From Priapulus caudatus (taxonomy: Eukaryota > Priapulida > Priapulimorpha > Priapulimorphida > Priapulidae), in assembly GCF_000485595.1 (NCBI RefSeq), contig NW_014577793.1:11883-48554 (forward strand): a stretch of 36,672 nucleotides of DNA, read 5' to 3'. Each line of letters opens with the position of its first letter. Positions within the stretch are counted from its first letter, which is position 1. The notes below the pieces were generated by a model. It did not search any database. It had not been told where the DNA came from and saw only the letters and a program-made list of their open reading frames with translations. Positions 22,611 through 34,006 of the stretch are shown here, in pieces. Position numbers and translations under genes: made by a program.

Positions 22611-23100
22611 ACGTACCATAGACGTACTACATACCCCAAGAAAACGCATCCTCCATAGAACCACGGGTACATCCTGATCATCTGTGCTTAGCATAACTAA
22701 TAATAATAATATCAGAAACACCTAAGGAACAGTCGCCATATTTGGTTTACTTCAGCACACCCAAATTTAAGTTGCCGTGAGTGGGCCCTACAGGGTCTCC
22801 ATGGCTTACAAACCATCGATCCTTTCTCCTTACACTTGTGTTACATGTAGCGGTTTACGGCATTCACGAAGGCGTCGGTCACTATATGTCGTTTTCCTAA
22901 CTTTATCATGTTATTCAACAGCCGATTCAAGTACAATAGTAAACACCACATGTTGTGATCGATCATTAATTAACCATTTGTAAAATAATTGCTCCAATCA
23001 GAAACATTCACGATTCCGCGCACAGCATCGAACCATGCACCCAATGAGAATGCGATACCATCCTCAGTAGATAGAGACTATACGCTGTATACATAATACA

Positions 23101-23141
<41 letters not shown>
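23101..23141. repeat. (TA)n microsatellite at contig end
   Basis: About 20 TA units end immediately before the N gap, a typical place for an assembly break. Confidence 0.95.
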
Positions 23142-23144
<3 letters not shown>

Positions 23145-23145
23145 A

Positions 23146-23155
23146 NNNNNNNNNN
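23146..23155. other. assembly gap of 10 N
   Basis: Ten consecutive N bases. The sequence on the right restarts inside a repeat identical to 15837 onward, so the gap size is likely arbitrary. Confidence 0.99.
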
Positions 23156-24570
23156 CTCCTCCCTATCCCTCCTACCCTCACTGCACCACCTTCAATCGCT
23201 CACCCTCCCTCCCTTCCCTCACCACCTCAATCGCTCCCTCCTTCCCTTTCTCCCTCCCTCCCTCCCTCCCTCCTCCCTCCCTCCCTCCTTCACCAGCTCG
23301 CATCGCTCCCCTCCTCGCCTCACCTCACCCACCTGGATCGCCTCCTTCCTCCCTCCCTCCCTCCGACCTCCTCCCTGCCGCTTCTACCTTCTCCCCCTTC
23401 CACTTACCTACCCCGCCCCACCCCCCCCCACCCCATCCTCTCTCCCCTATCTCCCCACTCCTCGTCCTCCACCACATCTCCCCCTCCTTCACCTCCTCCC
23501 TCCTCTACCTCCTCCACCTCCCTTTCTCCACACTTATCTCCCTTTCTCACCTCTCCGTCTTCTCCCACCATCTCATACCTACTCCCTTTCTTACCTTCTC
23601 CCTCTCCTTCTACCTCCTCCCCCTCCTTCTCCACCACTTTCTCCCAATCCTCAACCTCCTCCGTCTTCTCCACCATCCTTACCTACTACCTCTTCTACCT
23701 TCTCCTTCTTCCTTCTACCTCCTCCCACTCCACCATCCTCGCACTCACCCTTTTCTACCTTTCCCCCTCCACTACCTCCTCTCGTCCCCTAGCTCCCAAC
23801 TCCCCCCTCCCTCCACCACATTCTCCCTCTACTCCCCCTCCCGACCTCTCCCACCGACCTTCTACCCTCCTGCTCGACCACGTTCTACCCTCCTTCCTCG
23901 ACCTTGCCTGCTACACTCCCTCTCTCTACCTCTTCCCCTTCTCCCCCTCCCCTCACTACGCTTTCTCCTGCTAACCACGTTATTCCTCCCTCCTCATTAT
24001 ACTCTGCTACCTCTTCTATATTTCTCCCTTTGCTCATACATATTAGACTGCCTAATATTGCCACTCCTAGGCTTTCACATTTCACTGTGCTTCAATTATT
24101 TCTTGCGAAGGCAGCCCTCCAGTTATGATATAGAGCCATGGAAACTGGCCGTAATGTGATAACTTATATTATACTTCGACCTTAGTTATAATAGTAAGTA
24201 TAACTTATAATAACTTATAAGTTATACTTTAGCTCTGATGATAGGACTCAGTGGTTAAGGTCTATCAGTTAAGCTAATTCTGCTTGCGTGTGGCCACTGC
24301 GAATTCACCGCCGTGCGAATAAGAACACATTTTCTTGTTCATTCTGCACCGCGCGTGTGAATAACCACTTACGTGTTTCTACAGCATGCTGCTTTCCCTC
24401 AGGTGATAGAACTAAGCCTAAAATTAGCGAACTTGACCATGCACACGTTGCTTTGTCAGCTGCCCCGCGGCTTGCGAAATTTTCCCCACTGAGGGTTCCG
24501 GGAACCGCAGCCAATCCAGCGCACTTCCATTTCACTCGCACTTCCTCGAAGCAACAATGTAAAATTATTA

Positions 24571-24607
24571 CACCCTAACCCTAAGACCTAAACCCTAACC
24601 CTAACAT
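24571..24607. repeat. interstitial telomere-like repeats
   Basis: CCCTAACCCTAAG and CCCTAACCCTAAC phrases, about five units of the CCCTAA type. This corresponds to 17254-17297. Confidence 0.85.
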
Positions 24608-24908
24608 AACACTAACTTTTTTTTATAATTCCAACCAGCGTTCGTCTTATATAGGACACATATATTACAAACAACGTACTCTGTGCGTGGCTGTCCGGAA
24701 CTCTCGTGGGCGCGAAAATAATTCCGCGCCCCGGCTCCAGTTTGAACGTATAAGCAACGCCACCGAAGAATATCATCTTGGGCAGTCAACGGCGATTCGA
24801 CGTTCGCAGACGCCATTTGCCCATAAATTGATTGCTGCGGAATCGTGGGCGCGGATGCTGCGAGTGAAGTGAATTTATGGGCAAATAGCCCTGCGGATCG
24901 GTCGGCCT

Positions 24909-24927
24909 GTCACACACACACACCTGT

Positions 24928-24988
<61 letters not shown>

Positions 24989-25201
24989 ACACACACACAC
25001 ACACAACACACACACACACATCACACACCACACACACACACACCACACATGCCACACACACACATGCACACACACACACACACACAGCACACACACACAC
25101 AACACACACACACACATCACACACACACACACACACACACACACGTACACACACCACACACACACACGACACACACACAACATAAACCAACACACACACA
25201 C

Positions 25202-25237
<36 letters not shown>

Positions 25238-25303
25238 CGCACACACACACCACACACACACACACACACACGCACAACACACACACACATGTACACACAC
25301 ACA

Positions 25304-25342
<39 letters not shown>

Positions 25343-25386
25343 ACACACACACACACACACACAAAACACACACACATACACACACA

Positions 25387-25426
<40 letters not shown>

Positions 25427-25480
25427 CACACACACACACACACACCACACACACACACACACAAGCACACACACACACTC
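24909..25480. repeat. (CA)n tract, block B copy 2
   Basis: Corresponds to 17579-18150 with fewer CC/AA interruptions in places. The following CACGTACAC region (25590-25780) is more degraded than in copy 1. Confidence 0.97.
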
Positions 25481-27868
25481 TTTAAGCACACGTTACACAC
25501 TACACACACAACCACACGGTTAACACACACGGTACACACTACACCACCGGTACACGGGACACGAACCCATTACACACACACGTAACACACGGCCACGTTA
25601 CCACACACGTACACGCACGCACGTATCACACACGCTCGACACGACACACCGTCAACACGTCAGGACACGCACACGTACACGCCACGTACACACACGGATC
25701 CCCACGACCACACGTTCGCACACGTACCACACACGTACACGGAACACTTAGCCAACGTACCACACTGACACACACGCACCGTTACAGTACAGCCCACGCA
25801 GCAACACACAGCGTATGTACTGACTGGGGTATATGCAGCGAGAGCTTCATGCCAAGGGTCTGCTTCCGTTTCATTAAGTAAAGTCATACTGGATGGAATA
25901 TTATCATGGAACTATGCTGGCGATAACCCCCTCTTCATTTTATATAATTTGAGACAAAAGAGTTCTGCTTTGCTTACAAACAGTGTTAACAATCCTGCTT
26001 AACAGACGCATCATCATAAAATCAACTATAGTTGCAAAAACAGCTTACTCCAATCACATTTAATTACAAAATAGCTTATAATCCATCAACAGCCAGCCTC
26101 TAAACATTTGTATACCAACTTGCTGAGAACAAATGTATACATAACATATATACATTGCTATATATCTCTGGCGAACAATGTATATATGTTGTTCTACGAG
26201 ACAACTCTCTACAATTATTTCTCCTCGTGGGAAGACGCAGCCTTAATAACACGTTGTATTAGATGTTACACTCTCAAAACATACAAGTGGCTTTAGATTT
26301 CTCCTTCACCCACCCCAACCCAATAAGTTTCTTCGTAGTACTGAAAAATGATTGTATTATTGAATTTTACAGACAAATGTGCTATTAAACATATTGTTTT
26401 AACTTAAAATATTCCAGTGGAGTGACTCAATTAATTATTTGTGTTTGTTATTAGACTTAGTTTCAAACACTGCTTACATCCGTGTTTTTCAGTTTATGTT
26501 AATTAATTCTAATAGGTAATTAAACAGTGAAGGACTGTAATAAAACTTGTTATTTATGGCTTATGCCTCATAATTACTCGACAATGTAAAAATTATTTAA
26601 ATTGATGATCCACATCTGTCAAATAATTGGTTTGTCGTTTTCTTTCATTTCTCTAAAATGTACGTAAGCAGTTAAGCAAAATAAGCTCTTCAAATATAGA
26701 ATCTATTAATTTAACTTTATAAATCTAGATAAAGTATGGAAATAAAACGATAGTTTATATTAATATTTTTTTTGTGGTCTATAGTCGATATATAATCCTC
26801 TTGGTTCGACGAATATAGAATATAGTGAAATAAGACTACGTAGAAGGTCTGTACGTACGGCACGTCAAACACAGAAATATAACTATGTATATATCTAGTC
26901 CAAACAACTATGTAATCTAGTCCCGTATTTATCGATATCTTATCCGTATTTATCGAGGTGTTACTTAGTGTAGTGTCGCTAATGCCACTTTCCCACCCCA
27001 CCCTGCTCTCCCACGATGCTATGTAGAGTCCTAACGTGAGCACTTTAGCGGCGAACGCTCACCTTTGATGATGGCACTCGTTTAACGGCGCCCAGCGTGT
27101 CGGAATGTTTTAATTTCTCAACTCATTAGCGCCACACAATGTGCCCCCATATGGCATATATATACACTTGTTAGAGGCGATGCCGCGTGAAAACGAGTGC
27201 GAAACGTCATTGACAATAAGAAAAATACTTGAACAGACTTACTTTTAATTGTCTGACATCGGTGTGTCTCTCTCGATCTCTCGGAATTCTCGTGTGATTC
27301 GCGAGGGCTTTCCGTAGGTCTGTATCGTAGGTGCATAGTGTTTCTGCAGCGTGAAACATATAAAAAGTGTCTATTGATGGATTCGCACGTAGAGGTGATA
27401 CATCGACATTACTACCGGTAACGCGATAACATCACTTTAGAGAAAAAACTATCCGTGTGAATTTCGGCTTTCCTGTCGATTTCCGGATGCGCAAGCGAAG
27501 CAGACGAATTTGTGCCGAGTAATGGTGACTGCCACCGCCGATCTCGCGGCGGAAAATCAAATCAATATTTTCACGCTGCATTTGTACGTATATGCGTGTT
27601 TATTTATTTATTTAATTATTCTATTTATTTTATTTATTTGTATATTTAATTATGCATTTATGCTGCGATCACATATGGGAAGCAGCTTTACACAGTCTGA
27701 CTTCGATTTAAATGCTGACGAATACAGTGAGTAAACGCCCGCAGGGGGAAAGGTACCAAGGTACGTAAATGAACTTTCGCGTCTGCATTTCGCATGTAAT
27801 ATTGATTTTCGTAGTAAACAAAACTATGCTGCGCTTGCTATGCAATAAGTGTATAATATATATATTCT

Positions 27869-27895
27869 CCTCTCTCTCGCGCGCGCTCTCTCTCC

Positions 27896-27939
<44 letters not shown>

Positions 27940-27946
27940 CTCTATC

Positions 27947-28011
<65 letters not shown>

Positions 28012-28012
28012 A
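27869..28012. repeat. (TC)n microsatellite
   Basis: About 140 bp of CT/TC with a few CG interruptions. It is not present at the corresponding end of block B copy 1. Leu/Ser-rich ORFs over it are artefacts. Confidence 0.96.
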
Positions 28013-28390
28013 AACTCTTCCTGTATATGTTATTATTATACCGTATCTATATACGCTTTCTTTGTGATTGGGAGCGGCGACATCTTGAGCTGTGACGTCT
28101 ACCTTGCCTGCCCCATGAAGACGTGCTAATATACAAGACTGCACCTATTGCTGGTTACGACCTACATACAATATATGTAATCCATTTACAATAATAAATA
28201 TATATTAATGTGTGTCAATAACATGGACAATGTGGGAGTTGCCCCCTACTCTTGTTGGGTTACATTATATTGTAATGGTAAAAAACAAAACGGATATAGT
28301 AAGCAAATTATTGTATCTAGTTACAACCAGGCAGCATCATACTGCTGTCTATGAACGCGTGTTGGTTCTTCCGTTTTATTAAGCTGCACT
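28013..28390. other. unique spacer with no gene seen
   Basis: Sequence not found elsewhere in the window, located between block B2 and block C2. No splice-bounded coding frame. Confidence 0.5.
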
Positions 28391-28664
28391 TAGATGCTAG
28401 CCGCTGATAATAATAACAAAAAACATCCTGTGTATAGGTAGGTATATACATGTAAATTTGCTTTACTTTACAAAATTTCCTTTATTTATAATCTACATCT
28501 TGGATGTACAACAATGTTTATATATATATTATTATATGAAGTTGATAAGGTGTATATAATCATAAAAACCAACTGCTTTAACTCCTTGCACAGATGCCTG
28601 ATATTTACAGTCAAACGGCACCTTTAGCTAATAGATACATATGGATATATTTTACTCTCAGTAG

Positions 28665-29070
28665 ATACACAGATATCCCGCTCCCATCCGTAGATACACG
28701 CATATCCGCTCCTCCGTAAATACACGCATATCGCGCTCCTCCGTAGATACACGCATATCCCGCTCCCTCCGTAGATACACGCATATCCGCTACCTCCGTA
28801 AGATACACAGATATCCCGCTCCCTCCGTAGATACACGCATATCCCGCTCCCTCCGTAGATACACGCATATCCCGCTCCTCCGTAGATACACGCATATCCG
28901 CTCCCTCCGTAGGATACACGCATATCCCGCTCCCTCCGTAGATACACGCATATCCCGCTCCCTCCGTAGATACACGCATATCCCGCTCCCTCCGTAGATA
29001 CACGCATATCCCGCTCCCTCCGTAGATACACGCATATCCCGCTCTCTCCGTAGATACACGCATATCCTCG
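28665..29070. repeat. 28-bp minisatellite, copy 2
   Basis: Same unit as at 22190-22610, about 14 units, with somewhat fewer indels. The stop-free minus strand gives a 179-codon ORF (28611-29150) cycling through three frames as a 28-residue repeat. I treat this as an artefact. Confidence 0.95.
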
Positions 29071-29920
29071 CTCCCTACACGTACCATAGACGTACTACAT
29101 ACTTCCAGAAAACGCATCCTCCATAGAAACCACGGGTACATCCTGATCATCTGTGCTTAGCATAACTAATAATAATAATATCAGAAACACCTAAGGAACA
29201 GTCGCCATATTTGGTTTACTTCAGCACACCAAATTTAAGTTGCCGTGAGTGGGCCCTACAGGGTCTCCATGGCTTACAAACCATCGATCCTTTCTCCTTA
29301 CACTTGTGTTACATGGATTACTATATTGCTTTGTATAATCTCGCATTTCTTTCGACAGCAACGGTAACTGTGCGTGGTTACGATCTGCTTAGTCCACTAT
29401 ATGTCGTTTTCTCTACGTTTAGTCAAACTAGCTAATAATTCAACAGTCGAATTTAACTTACTCATTTGAATTCAAAGTACCAGATGTACGCTGCAGCTAA
29501 ACACCACATGTGTGATCGATCATAATTAACATTTAGTAAAATATATTGCACTTTGCTGCACAATCGATTAGATAATCAGTCTCAATACTTCCGAATTCCT
29601 AACACTGCGCTCAACCTTAACACGTGATCATCTCCAGGAATGCACAACACTAACTCGATCCATCCTCATGATTATAGAGCAATGCGGTACAGCCTAATCT
29701 GATCATTATTCAGGTGTAATATTGCTGATTACCATCCTCCGAGTAGATAGGACTAAACGCTGTAGGCTATACTCATGATAGTGGATCTTACACAGATGTT
29801 CCTACTATGTAAATGGTTATTCTCATTATAAGTTAGCTATATGTATACTTATATACCTGCATATTACACCATTGATACTAGACGAATATGCACATGATAC
29901 AATAGATATGTAAGGCAGAG

Positions 29921-29921
<1 letters not shown>

Positions 29922-29957
<36 letters not shown>
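29922..29957. repeat. (TA)n microsatellite
   Basis: About 17 TA units. Counterpart of the tract at 23101-23141. Confidence 0.95.
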
Positions 29958-29960
<3 letters not shown>

Positions 29961-29964
<4 letters not shown>

Positions 29965-31222
29965 TGGAATATGAAGGATACAATATGTAGGAGCTGAGAA
30001 GTATGCAGGCACTTATAAATGGAGCCTACAGAATGGCAGCGTCTGTCGGCAATATAAAAGATGTGCTACGTGAATGCCACACGTTCGCGACTAACCCAAC
30101 CACTCTAATATCATTAAATAGAAAAACAAAACAAAAACAAATTGCCGATCAAAAACTTTAGATAAAATAATCGCTGACAACTTGCTGCCACTCAGTCAGG
30201 CTCTCTATAACACGGCAGCTCCTGCGCTTGGTACATCTAGGTACAGTTACGTAATACACGGGCATATACCTATATACATGCTGCGATGTAAAGTTTCACA
30301 ACATCAATAATGTTTAAAGCACCTACATGGTGGCTATACTCTACAGCTGCCATTCCTATACATATTGACGAGGTATTGATCTATAGGTGGGGAAGGGTGG
30401 GGGAGAATCACTAATGGCCCATCGAGTGAGAGAATGATTATCGATTAGGTTTGTCTTCATGCTGCGATTAATCAATCGAAGCGTCTGCCATGCACATCGC
30501 CCTCATGCCGACCGTACAGGCTTCTATGCTATAGTCACAGTGCTGATGTCATGGAGATTGACCTCGAACTCGACTTTGGTTGCCGTGGCGACGTTAGACA
30601 GAGATTATGTAATGATACATATAGTACTGGCCGATCAGACAAGCAGTAGCATCAGGTTATTACGTACGCGATATTAAATAGTATTCGTCCCTATTCATAA
30701 GTTAAACGCTTTCTTATGTAATATATGCACATACAATATATAAAAAACAATTATTCGGTTGACGGCCCTGGCCAAGGCCTCATTCAGACGACTAGATGGG
30801 CAAGCCAGTATCACTCTCAAAGTACCAGGTAGTTAAAGTCACTTAGCACGTGATTCATACACATAATATATATATTATATATGTATATATATATATATAG
30901 TCGCATACTATCATATAGTCTCCCGAGCGGAACTTAAACCAGACACACTGATATTACACAGTTGGTCGCAGCAGTAGATCTAGAATAGTTTAACGACGCA
31001 AACGTCTTCTTACGTAATTCTGGCCTCTCCGCGTACTGGCTAGCGTGTGCGGGCGTGTCGCCACCGTTCGTAAGAACTGCTTAACGTACAACGCGACGTA
31101 GTAGCGACTTCGACAAGTAATGCGTGTGAATTGTCCTCGCAATAACAGTAGAACTATCGTTCATATTCGCAAGCGATTCTGTGGTCGCGGGGTGTGTTAG
31201 CAGAGCTAATGATTTGTGGTTG
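29961..31222. other. intergenic or 3' flanking sequence
   Basis: Lies downstream of the minus-strand gene. No AATAAA or ATTAAA was found on the minus strand in the first 260 bases past its stop codon. A palindromic TA-rich tract lies at 30864-30898. A 72-codon plus ORF at 30459-30677 has no recognisable motif. Confidence 0.4.
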
Positions 31223-31328
31223 CTATACGATCGTATATCTGTGTGTATAACCTCTGTCCTCCTCCTCATCGTCGTCTCCAAGCTTTATCACGATTTTTGG
31301 AGAATTCTCCGGCTGCCTTCCGTTTGGC
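31223..31328 (-). CDS. exon 7 (terminal) of unassigned PDZ-ligand gene
   Basis: Acceptor TGCTTTGTTCAG precedes this exon, which enters in phase 2 and completes an arginine codon begun in the exon at 31894. It then encodes 34 residues starting PNGRQPENSPKIVIKLG, an acidic cluster DDDEEED and the C-terminus YTHRYTIV before TAG. The last residues fit a class I PDZ ligand (S/T-x-hydrophobic at the end). Such ends are common on cytoplasmic tails of membrane proteins that bind scaffold proteins, so that localisation is inference. No canonical polyadenylation signal was seen close by. Confidence 0.8.
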
Positions 31329-31617
31329 CTGAACAAAGCAATACATTCATTATAGCAACTCGTTATTTCAGAAAAATAGACATACAAACTAAAATAGTGA
31401 ATTGAATTAATTGCGAATAGAGAAAGAATAATGTAATCACTGACTGACAGCATGAGAAGAAACAATCACTACTGAACTAGGTAAGTAAGACATGATCGTA
31501 TATGTTTTCTTTTACATTTAACCTGCCAGAGAAGCATTTGCTGTATGTTTCCCTAGTGTTTGAAGCATTCATAGCAGCTTCGGAATCAACCGACATCTGG
31601 CTAATTGGTCCACTTTA

Positions 31618-31844
31618 AGCTGGGTTTACACTACCGACTTTGTGTTGGCGAATTGGACCAACTTCCCAACTATACAACCAACAATCGGCAGTGTAAACGC
31701 AAAAGTTGCGCGACCAACCGATCGATGGCAACTAGTTGGGAGATTAGAACATGTTCTATTTTTCGCCAACTCGGAGTTGCCGAATTGCGAAATTGGTCCA
31801 ACTCGCCAATTCGCCAACATAAACTCGGTAGTGTAAACCCAGCT
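31618..31844. mobile_element. PIF/Harbinger-like MITE, 227 bp, intronic
   Basis: Terminal inverted repeats are AGCTGGGTTTACACTACCGA at the left and its near-exact complement ending CCCAGCT at the right. The symmetry continues inward through TTGGCGAATTGG. TTA directly flanks both ends (31615-31617 and 31845-31847). A 3-bp TTA target duplication is known for PIF/Harbinger elements. It sits in the intron between exons 6 and 7. ORFs over it on both strands are by-products of its symmetry. Confidence 0.85.
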
Positions 31845-31893
31845 TTACCCTGTCATCGCTCGTATTGTTCGTATATTTCGCGCCAGTACGTAC

Positions 31894-31981
31894 CTTTCCA
31901 ATAGATCTACAGATTCTCTAGGTGAGGCATTTAGTTGAATTCTCGGATCTGGCGCACGTGTGCTGCCAATGCGACTGCCTC
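31894..31981 (-). CDS. exon 6 of unassigned PDZ-ligand gene
   Basis: A strong acceptor (TTTTTTATTACAG) and a consensus donor (AAAG|GTACGT) bound 88 nt. Only one frame is open. It enters in phase 1, completing glycine, reads 28 residues beginning GSRIGSTRAPDPRIQLNASP, and leaves in phase 2 with AG. Both phases match the neighbouring exons. The sequence is polar, with several serine and arginine sites, and has no recognised domain. Confidence 0.8.
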
Positions 31982-32200
31982 CTGTAATAAAAAACGTTTG
32001 CTCTAAAAATACAGAGATACAGTTGTGATGGGTAAATAATTAGGGCAGCATATTTATACGTATCACGTTCGTTATTACCGAAGAATCTACGTCACAATTT
32101 CTATTTAGACAAACGATGAGCCATTCTGGCCTTTCTGTTCGACGCTTTTGAATTATAGACTCTCGCCGACCGTTTTCGCGTGCATCGCGCAGCCACCGAC

Positions 32201-32352
32201 CTGCGGGGCTCTCGGGCGAGTCTATGTCGGAGTAGGTGTGGCTGCTGGCATGGCTGCTTGAGCGCATGTAGGCCGGCTGAACATCGGGAGGGCTGGGTGT
32301 CGTCTCCTCCTCGTCCGTCGAAGATCCACCCGTCCGTCGTCTGCCGGGGTTT
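32201..32352 (-). CDS. exon 5 of unassigned PDZ-ligand gene
   Basis: It enters in phase 2 and leaves in phase 1 at GCAG|GTCGGT, a fair donor. Two acceptor AGs lie 12 nt apart (TAG at the 32352 boundary and CAG at the 32340 boundary). They keep the same phase, so alternative use would add or drop four residues. The 50 codons are Ser/Pro-rich, with an acidic STDEEETTPSPP stretch resembling casein kinase 2 sites and a histidine/serine patch. If the donor is not used, the frame runs on to a stop at 32040, giving a possible alternative C-terminus ending RINMLP. Confidence 0.72.
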
Positions 32353-32820
32353 CTACATGGTGACGAAAAAACAACGGATGTTATCATTGATATATCTATA
32401 ACATCATAATGATTAGTCTTCAAAATCCAAGGGACAATACTGAACATGGAGAGAGAAAAAGTTCATAAATTAGACAGATCAGTAGTAGAAAAAGCTTCAA
32501 TTTTTTGGGGGGTGCAAAAAAATAGGCGTTTTTCATTCTGCTTCAGGTACTCCAATTAGAGCTGTAGTTATGTAATTAATTTCAAAACTAAAATATATCT
32601 AGCATGACTATGTTATACATGTATTATATAGCTAGGAAATGTCCACTACCTTTAGAGTACTTTCTCATGTCTACTCCTCCACGTTCTTGCCAATGTCTTC
32701 CAAATATTACCTATTACTCCTATATTTTACTTAATTATAATTAATCTTAATTATTATTAATCTTAATCGTATATTATATTACACTAGCTGCTTGGGTAGG
32801 AGTCCACCCCACCCCCTTAC

Positions 32821-32995
32821 CTCGGCGATTTCCCGCTCTGGCTGGACCGCCTCTGCTGCACAGACGTCTGACTGCGTGTTCGCTTTGGCCGCTTGGGTCT
32901 CTCGCGTGGCGGCTGTACGTCCTGGTCTGTGGTCGTGTCGCTGGACACACTGGCTCGCTTCGTCAGAGCGCTGGTGTTGTGCGGCAGGATAGTCT
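32821..32995 (-). CDS. exon 4 of unassigned PDZ-ligand gene
   Basis: Acceptor CTCTCTCTCGCAG and donor CCGAG|GTAAGG bound 175 nt. It enters in phase 1, joining G from exon 3 with AG to make glutamate, and leaves in phase 2. The peptide starts TILPHNTSALTKRASVSSD. It carries a strongly basic segment (PRERPKRPKRTR), which could act as a nuclear-localisation or phospholipid-binding patch, followed by QQRRSSQSGKSP. It appears intrinsically disordered. Confidence 0.82.
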
Positions 32996-33033
32996 CTGCG
33001 AGAGAGAGGAAACAACTCAACTAGTGATAATAT

Positions 33034-33119
33034 TAGATCGCTGGCTCCTTCCTAGCCAATGTTTGGTTAACATTTATAAATGTAAAAGAAATATTGGCTA
33101 GGAAGTAGCTAGCGATCTA
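33034..33119. mobile_element. 86-bp hairpin element, intronic
   Basis: TAGATCGCTGGCTCCTTCCT and following bases at the left are complementary, with few mismatches, to AGGAAGTAGCTAGCGATCTA at the right. The arms are about 32 bp around a short AT-rich centre. It lies in the intron between exons 3 and 4. It is probably a miniature inverted-repeat transposon remnant, and no target duplication is clear. Confidence 0.75.
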
Positions 33120-33477
33120 CCACGTGCATGGCAAAGACCTGTGCGGTGTTCGACCGTTGCTTTCTAGCTGTTCTGATGGTCGGCGGTTTGTTTCAGGTGA
33201 ACGCTAGTGAGCTATAGCTATAGTGAGCTATATCTATAGATATCATCTGTATATTAGCAGCCACTATCACTACACCTTGCCTTCTTAGGGGAAGGAAACG
33301 GTGGCGGGGGCCGATTCCCAATGCCCCAGCAAAAATTATACAATTTAACAGTTGAATAACGTCGCAATTCCAAATCCCTTTAAATTATAAAAATCCCTAA
33401 ACTGAAATTTTTTAAGAATTTCTCCATTCCCCGATTAAATAACATTTAACAATTAAGCAACCCCTCCCACTTCTTAC

Positions 33478-33768
33478 CCTGGCTGTATGCGGGCATGATG
33501 CACGTGCTCTCTCGCTGCTCGTTAATGGTAGGTGGCGTCTGGGTGAACCTCAGGATGCCTGGATCCGTGGCACTGTTCTCCCCGGAGTCGGAATCTTCCG
33601 GAATCTCGGGTTCCGGCTCAACGCGGGCGACCGCCGGCGTGCCGCTGATCTCTCGCTCTTCGATCGGCGCCGCCGGGTGACGCTTGTAGTTCTCGTAGGC
33701 ACGTATGAGCTCGTCGTGATTGGACGAGACGTCGGTGGCGTTCGATGCAACGCTCTGACGCTTTAAGT
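33478..33768 (-). CDS. exon 3 of unassigned PDZ-ligand gene
   Basis: This is the largest exon, 291 nt, between acceptor GCTCTTCGCAG and donor CCAGG|GTAAGAAG, phase 1 in and phase 1 out. Its 96 residues start LKRQSVASNATDVSSNHDEL, contain IRAYENYKRHP, then an acidic Pro/Glu stretch (VEPEPEIPEDSDSGE), and end CIMPAYSQ. The EL-IRAYENYKR segment is the only part that looks helical and might be the most conserved. The RQSVAS sequence resembles a basophilic kinase site. I do not recognise the family, and no catalytic motif or membrane segment is present. Confidence 0.83.
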
Positions 33769-33984
33769 CTGCGAAGAGCGAAACAAAAATGGCGGACGCT
33801 GCATCTATCGTCATCGTCACTGGTCGACTAACGAGTGCGCACGAAGATTTACATGTAGCCGATTAGTAAATATGCATTCTTTATACGCTGTGGCTATATG
33901 CCCGGCAGCCGAGCACGGTCTTCGATTTCCTAAATGCCCGGCAGTTTGACCTCTGTTTGACCTGGCTCGTTCAGATCTTTCTGA

Positions 33985-34006
33985 CTAACCCTAACCCTAA
34001 CCCTAA
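33985..34006. repeat. interstitial telomere-like repeat
   Basis: Three perfect CTAACC units and part of a fourth, with no interruptions. It lies inside the TIR element of this intron. Confidence 0.9.

Larger units (their letters stand above)
21913..23145. repeat. block C, copy 1
   Basis: It aligns with 28391-29960: TAGATGC(C)TAGCCGC, AACATCCTGTGTA-AGGTAGG, the 28-bp minisatellite, GTGGGCCCTACAGGGTCTCC and a distal AT tract. Past about 22850 the two copies diverge by larger deletions. This copy ends at the assembly gap. Confidence 0.88.
23156..27868. repeat. block B, copy 2 (4.7 kb)
   Basis: Repeats 15837-20467 in the same orientation. The first 1156 bases are unchanged, and the remainder differs by dense small indels, consistent with lower consensus quality or another haplotype. 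The end TATAATATATATATTCT is shared. Copy 1 then enters the dispersed repeat at 20468, while this copy enters a (TC)n tract. Confidence 0.92.
28391..29960. repeat. block C, copy 2
   Basis: Corresponds to 21913-23145. It is longer at its right end, holding sequence absent from copy 1 (for example about 29318-29390 and 29560-29740), before the shared ACCATCCTC-GTAGATAG phrase and a (TA)n end. No gene was seen. Confidence 0.85.

Noticed and set aside
31605-31904. Overlapping ORFs on both strands, up to 99 codons
   Set aside because: They fall on the symmetrical MITE at 31618-31844. The mirror-like peptides on the two strands come from the inverted repeat.
33985-34006. Chromosome end
   Set aside because: Only about three and a half telomere-type units are present, with ordinary sequence on both sides. 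It is interstitial, as are those at 17254 and 24571.
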